A DNA stretch of 10,245 nucleotides from Bacteroidales bacterium (lineage in GTDB: Bacteria > Bacteroidota > Bacteroidia > Bacteroidales > Paludibacteraceae): NCBI GenBank assembly GCA_900769555.1, contig CAAGHA010000091.1, positions 1-10,245 on the forward strand, written 5' to 3'. A program made the position numbers and the translations under genes. Below the pieces are notes generated by a model. It was not told where the DNA came from, did not search any database, and saw only the letters and a program-made list of their open reading frames with translations. This document shows, one piece after another, positions 6,901 to 10,245 of this stretch. Each line of letters opens with the position of its first letter. Position 1 is the first letter of the stretch.

Positions 6901-9900
6901 TCTTGGAATCTGAAATTTGTTATTCGGAAGAGTATGTTTTTAATGTGGATTTTATTGCTAAACCAGAATTGTCACTAAGCGCAGAAGTAGATTCTGTATG
7001 TTTGGGAACTTCTGTCGTTTTAAGTGCTACCTCTTCTGTCGAAAACTTATTGGGTTGGCAATTAGTGAAAATCGTTGATGGAACTAACGAGGTTGTTTCT
7101 ACAGAACAAAAAGGGGCTTATACACTTGACCCAACCGAAAGTGCCGCTTATTTTATTTTTATTCCGGATAATGGTTGCGGCGAGTTTTCGTCTGATACTG
7201 TTAGAATTGTAGTAGATAAACCGGTGGATTATTCTTTTGAATCTATTCCTGAAAAAGTTTGTGCTGGTGATGAAGTTACACTGAAAGCTACTTCAATAGG
7301 AGCTGAAGCAAAAAGCATTCAGTGGGTGAAGAATGGTGTTGTTGTCTCTTCTGATTTGGTGTTTGTTGATGAACCTTCAGAACTGACTTCTTATCAATTT
7401 GCGGCAGAGGCCGGTGTTTGTCCTGTTTTTACTAAGTCTTTTGAGGTGGATGTCGAGGTAGCGTCTGATTTGTCCATTTCTGTAGAAAAAGATTATATCT
7501 GTGAAAGTGATGGTATCCTCCTATCTGCAACTTTTGGTGAAACTAAATCAATTGAGTGGCAGTATTCAACGGATAATGTTAATTTTCAGACTTTCTCTAC
7601 AGATTTATCGAATCAGATCTCTTTTGAACAATTACAGGATTTTTACCCTGCCTATTTCTTCCGTTTGAAAGCGGAAGGCTCCGGTCTATGTCCGGTAGTT
7701 TACTCAAAAACAATAAAGGTGGAGGTGGAGCCTTTGCTTGATTTAGTATGGCCAAAAGATAAAATTGTGTGTAAGGGATTTTCTTTGGATTTAGGTCAGA
7801 ATTTGACGGAAGAACAAAAGGCTTTGTATTCCTTCTCTTGGGAATTGAATGGCGTTGAGGTCGGTTCTGATGCAATGTTTAAAACTCCTGAAATGCAAGA
7901 GTATTCAGAATATCTATACTCAATTAAAAGTAAAGTCTGTCCAACGATTTCTCATAAATATAGAATTGCTGTTGTAACTCTTGAGTTAATGACTGATAAA
8001 GAGAATGTATGCGAGGGTGATGATGTAACTCTTACCGCTAATTATACTAATGTTCAAGATGGACTGTTGTGGCAGTCTGCTCCTCTTGACGATTCGCTTT
8101 CTTCTGAGACATTCTCTTCAGATGTTGTTGAAAAGATGACGTTGAATCCAACTTTTTCCAAGCAGTATTGGTTAGAATATAGTGGAAATTGTGTTTGTGA
8201 TCATGAAGTAAGGTCAAATGTTGTGGTCGTTGCTGTAGAAGAGGCTATCGAAGTCAACTTGGAAGATGCCCCAACTGCAGTTTGTTTCGGTTCAGAAGTG
8301 AATTTGACGGCTACTCAAACTAAGGGCGTTGACAAGGAACATGAATGGTTGAAAAATGGGGCTTTAATTCCTTCTTCCTCACAATATTTGTTAACAGATG
8401 TACCTACTGAGAATCCTACAATTTACTCTTTTGTTACGAAGGGAATTTATTGCAAAAATGATACGCAATCTGTATCTATTGCTGTTGAAAGAAGTGCTGA
8501 TCTTGCTCTGACTGCAGATGCAACAGAATTGTGTCAGAATTCCGAATTTACATTGTCTGCTAACTATGGTGAGGCGACTATTCTTAATTGGGAAAAATCA
8601 TTGGATGGAGAGAATTTTGAATCATTTTCTAGTGAATTAACTCCTTCTCAAAAAGTTGTCGCTGATAAAAGTGCCTACTATAGGCTAAGTTCTGTTGGTA
8701 CAGGTGTCTGCGATGCTGTCTTTTCTAACGTGGTGAATGTTGATGTCGAGGAAAATATTGTTTTCGAATTGCCGCATGATCGTTTGATTTGCCCGGGTGA
8801 AACCTTCGAGATTATGCTATCAACAAATTCTACTCCTCAGCAATGGATTTGGGAGGAGAAAACTTTGAATGGAGAGTATTCTTTGTCCAATTTGTCGGGT
8901 TTGCATGTTGCTTTACAGCCGTCTCAATCTATGATGTATAGACTCACTGCCGATATGAAAGTTTGTGAGGATTTTTCGGATGAAATTGAGATAAAAGTTG
9001 ATGAAATTCCTATTTTAAATCTGCAAGCTTCTGCTTCTGCTATCTGTCAGGGGGATGTTGTGGCATTAACTACAGATTTCCCGTATGGCAATTCTTTGGT
9101 GTGGGAAGAGAGTATCTCAGGTGGATATGCTCCATTTGAAACAAGTACTTTAGGAATTTCTGTAACTCCGCAACAAACTACTTCTTATCGTCTTTCTGCA
9201 ACTTCAGAGGCTGGTTGTCCCGCAGAGGCTAAAGAAGTAACTATTCAGGTGGATAAGGCAATTGAAGTCTCAATTGAAGACTTGTTTGTATGTGAGGGAG
9301 ATGAGGCTGTTTTATCTCCGATAGGCAATGATGCGTACTCTTATTTATGGAGCGATTCCGAGGCGTTTGATACTATATTGCATACGGGAAAAGTATATGC
9401 TTTTACTCCGTCTCAATCGACTGTTTACTATCTTTCTGTTAAAAATGGATTGTGTGAAAGAGTTTATTCTCCTTTGGTGAGTGTTTCTCCTATCCCTAAA
9501 ATTGTTAGTGCTGAGGATATTGGTAATAAGAGTTTTCGTTTGCAGACAGAGGGAGGTACGGCTCCTCTTATGTTTGATTTTGGTGATGGTAGAACGCCTA
9601 CGACCTCAAATGTTTTAGATAATGTGATTTATGGTAAAACTTATAATGTGACAGTGTCGGATGATTTAGGTTGTAGCTCTTCATTTGTTTTGGAAACGCC
9701 AACTTATGAATTGGTTATTCCGGATGTCTTTAATGCGAACGAGCAATTGTGGTATGTTGATAATTTGGATAAATATTCTAATAGCAGAGTAACTATCTAT
9801 GACCGAATTGGAAGAGTCTTATTGGAAATGGATGGAAGCGATTTTTCCGGTTGGGATGGTACTTATAATGGACATTTAATGCCTTCTACAGATTATTGGT

Positions 9901-9965
9901 ATGAAATCAATGTGGGAGAAATTGATATGCAGTATATTGGCCATTTTACTCTGGTTAGGTTTTAG
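3942..9965 (+). CDS. Giant secreted multi-domain surface protein with type B T9SS sorting domain
   Basis: Complete 2007-residue protein. The ATG at 3942 is chosen because it opens a Sec signal peptide: Arg7, a hydrophobic core (IVVGLFFCCFYLL), and a likely signal peptidase I cut after Ala-Asn-Ala23. ATGs just upstream hit stops at once, and no Shine-Dalgarno is seen, as is usual in Bacteroidota. Domains by residue: 25-281 jelly-roll-like, from WREDFG to DFAIDDISLY; 285-413 Ig-like; 420-625 second jelly-roll-like, from WKEDFG to YISFDDFQI; 627-746 second Ig-like; 747-1849 thirteen Ig-like repeats of about 85 residues with one cysteine pair each; 1851-1921 SprB-like repeat (GGTAPLMFDFGDG); 1922-2007 type B sorting domain (VTIYDRIGRVLL, GWDGTYNG, STDYWY). 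Export through Sec, then T9SS, to the cell surface is known for the sorting family; adhesion or glycan binding is inferred. It is transcribed alone, paralogous to the upstream gene, and has no catalytic motif. Confidence 0.92.
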   Translation: MNSSFFRIVVGLFFCCFYLLANAQTWNLVWREDFGVAEDTVIKNFADRSNSVPGHCFIDDERFCNGQIVWDAASNSNICDGFYDCRLKTGGTAGCGTIDDGFYGITNNTWWAYNRWTSCNMNAGHFVAGKDHTGNKNGAMLVINSGVGEGDAIFSKKIEFNLCDSREYRFVIYVASITAYGNDDPADLSGGNADLEMNVINTSTGKIVETIRTGAIPYWTSNGWGDSGGGIADTGADRKWSEYSCEFVANDGDVLELQVTNWGSGYNDFAIDDISLYRKDTEEVPDPIISTNTIASSSTIVDGCIFMASFKVPDDVLPAWKNIYDNVYFLWQKSEDDGLSWQNILGVSGIEKTSVDIEVDKEVPTVYRVIITGGSSESIAEEQALYIAQNGAPKDGCAYYSVSNTLAGVSPTPDCSFSESARVVWKEDFGVIDSFSTRPFDGAALHYYEPTTGGFKIGDYVVTSAPDSSVKKINENWDGSFLGYSYNEKSLQDPSGNPNGAFLYTYFGKKSDVDDENVLIEKTIEGPFCKCKSFNFSFQFYDFNEWAGENLDVLILDDTDNLLASSTIAISNSNSRRWVRSVTPFVLPLNYSGGIKFRILNATPSNDWNYISFDDFQIAVCGETTPKGSIQIDNDPSLTYLDGFSCNEEPYHTVNILDDSEWKSSFPDYGFAWQYSQDGENWAFLSEKASVAHEADADLLVNYRLVLAETAEDAIYIAKNGKPQDPCVVYGFSNVVGLKCKEDGCKAPIFEFDMEMDTMAICSNAKEKVTLSVVQKNKTKVDKMQWYSSPADKATWSAIEGATEETLSVLPADSTDYLFIALNDTCYSDSIFARINVHEMIVFDELENESGVLCDFDDGYEITYKLLSGNPTEFFWNDTKTESASFVFEDLVENDSIRLSFYATDGVCVSEVTKDSFWVEARTQFAWDKFDYVVCEGGELEFNFPQNLADYYESIAWQSIWEVDGVEYSRNYSETFDITKKTTLKHILESEICYSEEYVFNVDFIAKPELSLSAEVDSVCLGTSVVLSATSSVENLLGWQLVKIVDGTNEVVSTEQKGAYTLDPTESAAYFIFIPDNGCGEFSSDTVRIVVDKPVDYSFESIPEKVCAGDEVTLKATSIGAEAKSIQWVKNGVVVSSDLVFVDEPSELTSYQFAAEAGVCPVFTKSFEVDVEVASDLSISVEKDYICESDGILLSATFGETKSIEWQYSTDNVNFQTFSTDLSNQISFEQLQDFYPAYFFRLKAEGSGLCPVVYSKTIKVEVEPLLDLVWPKDKIVCKGFSLDLGQNLTEEQKALYSFSWELNGVEVGSDAMFKTPEMQEYSEYLYSIKSKVCPTISHKYRIAVVTLELMTDKENVCEGDDVTLTANYTNVQDGLLWQSAPLDDSLSSETFSSDVVEKMTLNPTFSKQYWLEYSGNCVCDHEVRSNVVVVAVEEAIEVNLEDAPTAVCFGSEVNLTATQTKGVDKEHEWLKNGALIPSSSQYLLTDVPTENPTIYSFVTKGIYCKNDTQSVSIAVERSADLALTADATELCQNSEFTLSANYGEATILNWEKSLDGENFESFSSELTPSQKVVADKSAYYRLSSVGTGVCDAVFSNVVNVDVEENIVFELPHDRLICPGETFEIMLSTNSTPQQWIWEEKTLNGEYSLSNLSGLHVALQPSQSMMYRLTADMKVCEDFSDEIEIKVDEIPILNLQASASAICQGDVVALTTDFPYGNSLVWEESISGGYAPFETSTLGISVTPQQTTSYRLSATSEAGCPAEAKEVTIQVDKAIEVSIEDLFVCEGDEAVLSPIGNDAYSYLWSDSEAFDTILHTGKVYAFTPSQSTVYYLSVKNGLCERVYSPLVSVSPIPKIVSAEDIGNKSFRLQTEGGTAPLMFDFGDGRTPTTSNVLDNVIYGKTYNVTVSDDLGCSSSFVLETPTYELVIPDVFNANEQLWYVDNLDKYSNSRVTIYDRIGRVLLEMDGSDFSGWDGTYNGHLMPSTDYWYEINVGEIDMQYIGHFTLVRF
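4014..6179 (+). repeat. Tandem duplication of a jelly-roll-like plus Ig-like module
   Basis: Residues 25-413 and 420-746 follow the same plan. Each opens with V-W-(R/K)-E-D-F-G-V, runs through a glycine- and aromatic-rich beta domain that ends in an F-x-x-D-D-(I/F) strand, then an Ig-like part with a W-Q-(K/Y)-S-x-D-(D/G) strand. Each closes with a near-identical motif: YIAQNGAPKDGC in copy one and YIAKNGKPQDPC in copy two. The beta domain resembles the EDFG-initiated ligand-binding or MAM-like domains seen at the N-terminus of many T9SS cargo proteins; that assignment is by pattern only. Sequence identity outside the key motifs is low, so the duplication is old. Confidence 0.7.
6180..9488 (+). 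repeat. Array of thirteen Ig-like repeats in the second gene
   Basis: Thirteen units of about 85 residues each contain an early Cys (as in VCEGDDVTLTA, ICQGDVVALTT), usually a central Trp, and a second Cys near a closing V-x-V-(D/E) strand. Units 9 to 13 correspond in order to units 2 to 6 of the upstream gene. Units 5 to 8 resemble units 9 to 12, which suggests a four-domain period. The first three units are more diverged from the consensus. An Ig-like or PKD-like fold with one disulfide per unit would make an extended stalk that holds the N-terminal modules away from the cell. Confidence 0.75.
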
Positions 9966-10023
9966 GTGATTACTTTTTTGTAGAGTTGACCTTTTGAGAG
10001 GATCTTTGGTTTAAGGCAATTTC

Positions 10024-10063
10024 GGGCGAATGGGTTCAAGCTTTGGGCGAATCGCATTCGCCC
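10024..10063 (+). terminator. GGGCGAAT hairpin downstream of the second gene, possible terminator
   Basis: GGGCGAAT (10045-10052) pairs perfectly with ATTCGCCC (10056-10063) across a CGC loop. An extra direct copy of GGGCGAAT at 10024-10031 could pair with the same right arm instead. It begins about 60 bases after the TAG stop. Only a weak TATTTAATAT follows rather than a T run, so termination is plausible but not certain. The near-palindrome could also be a dispersed intergenic repeat that folds in both orientations. Confidence 0.5.
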
Positions 10064-10192
10064 TATTTAATATCTGAATTTTTATCCTTGATAGGGGCAA
10101 TAAATTCTGCCAACGGGTAATACTATTCAGACGTTGTTAATTTTTTTTCTGAAGATTCCATTTAGAAACGCAAGATTTTTTTATAAGATATT

Positions 10193-10245
10193 ATGAAAAA
10201 CACTGCGGGGGAAGCCATGCGGCGGGGGCGCAAAGCCCCCAAGAG
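10193..10245 (+). other. GC-rich patch at the window edge, with an open frame of doubtful coding value
   Basis: After a very AT-rich stretch, base composition changes abruptly at about 10203 to strongly GC-rich DNA. It contains a hairpin, GGGGGC-GCAAA-GCCCCC (10224-10240). An ATG at 10193 in the context TTATGAAAAA opens a frame to the edge (MKNTAGEAMRRGRKAPK). The start context looks natural for Bacteroidota, but the composition and the hairpin inside the frame argue for a repeat or foreign sequence rather than an ordinary gene. The sequence ends too soon to decide. Confidence 0.25.

Noticed and set aside
7597..7875. Other antisense and out-of-frame openings within the large genes
   Set aside because: They have no start context, no conserved motif and no independent codon signature.
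716..9488. CRISPR-like or nucleotide-level tandem repeats in the repeat arrays
   Set aside because: The periodicity is at protein level, with diverged DNA; there are no short identical repeats with unique spacers and no cas genes.

Overview
The window is AT-rich DNA that reads as a member of the Bacteroidota, most likely a Bacteroidales species with a type IX secretion system (T9SS). Three things point there: two very large repeat-built surface proteins with type B T9SS C-terminal sorting domains (the gliding motility-associated or CHU_C family), the absence of a clear Shine-Dalgarno sequence before the one visible gene start, and a decayed IS30-family element. The species cannot be told from the sequence.

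Layout from left to right: (1) 2-2689 (+) is the 3' part of a giant secreted protein whose reading frame runs in from beyond the left edge. It has HYR-like repeats, six Ig-like repeats, an SprB-like repeat and a type B sorting domain. (2) 2711-2771 is a strong intrinsic terminator with a perfect 14-bp stem. (3) About 2799-2944 (+) is a relic of a third sorting domain, with a frameshift two codons before its ancestral end. (4) 3141-3763 is an internally deleted IS30-family insertion sequence on the minus strand, with 21-bp terminal inverted repeats and a transposase broken into three pieces. (5) 3764-3941 is a very AT-rich leader. (6) 3942-9965 (+) is a complete 2007-residue secreted protein: signal peptide, two copies of a (jelly-roll-like + Ig-like) module, 13 Ig-like repeats, an SprB-like repeat and a type B sorting domain. 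(7) 9966-10245 holds a GGGCGAAT hairpin and then an abrupt GC-rich patch at the window edge.

The two large genes and the relic between them look like a tandem family made by duplication. The last five Ig-like repeats, the SprB-like repeat and the sorting domain correspond one to one and in the same order in both genes, while their N-terminal parts are unrelated. Both proteins should be exported by Sec, moved across the outer membrane by T9SS and exposed on the cell surface or released, probably as adhesins or matrix proteins. No enzymatic domain is recognisable. The most interesting signals are the collinear repeat paralogy with a possible four-domain higher-order period, the third-paralogue relic, the codon-use mosaic in the first gene, and the deletion history of the insertion sequence.
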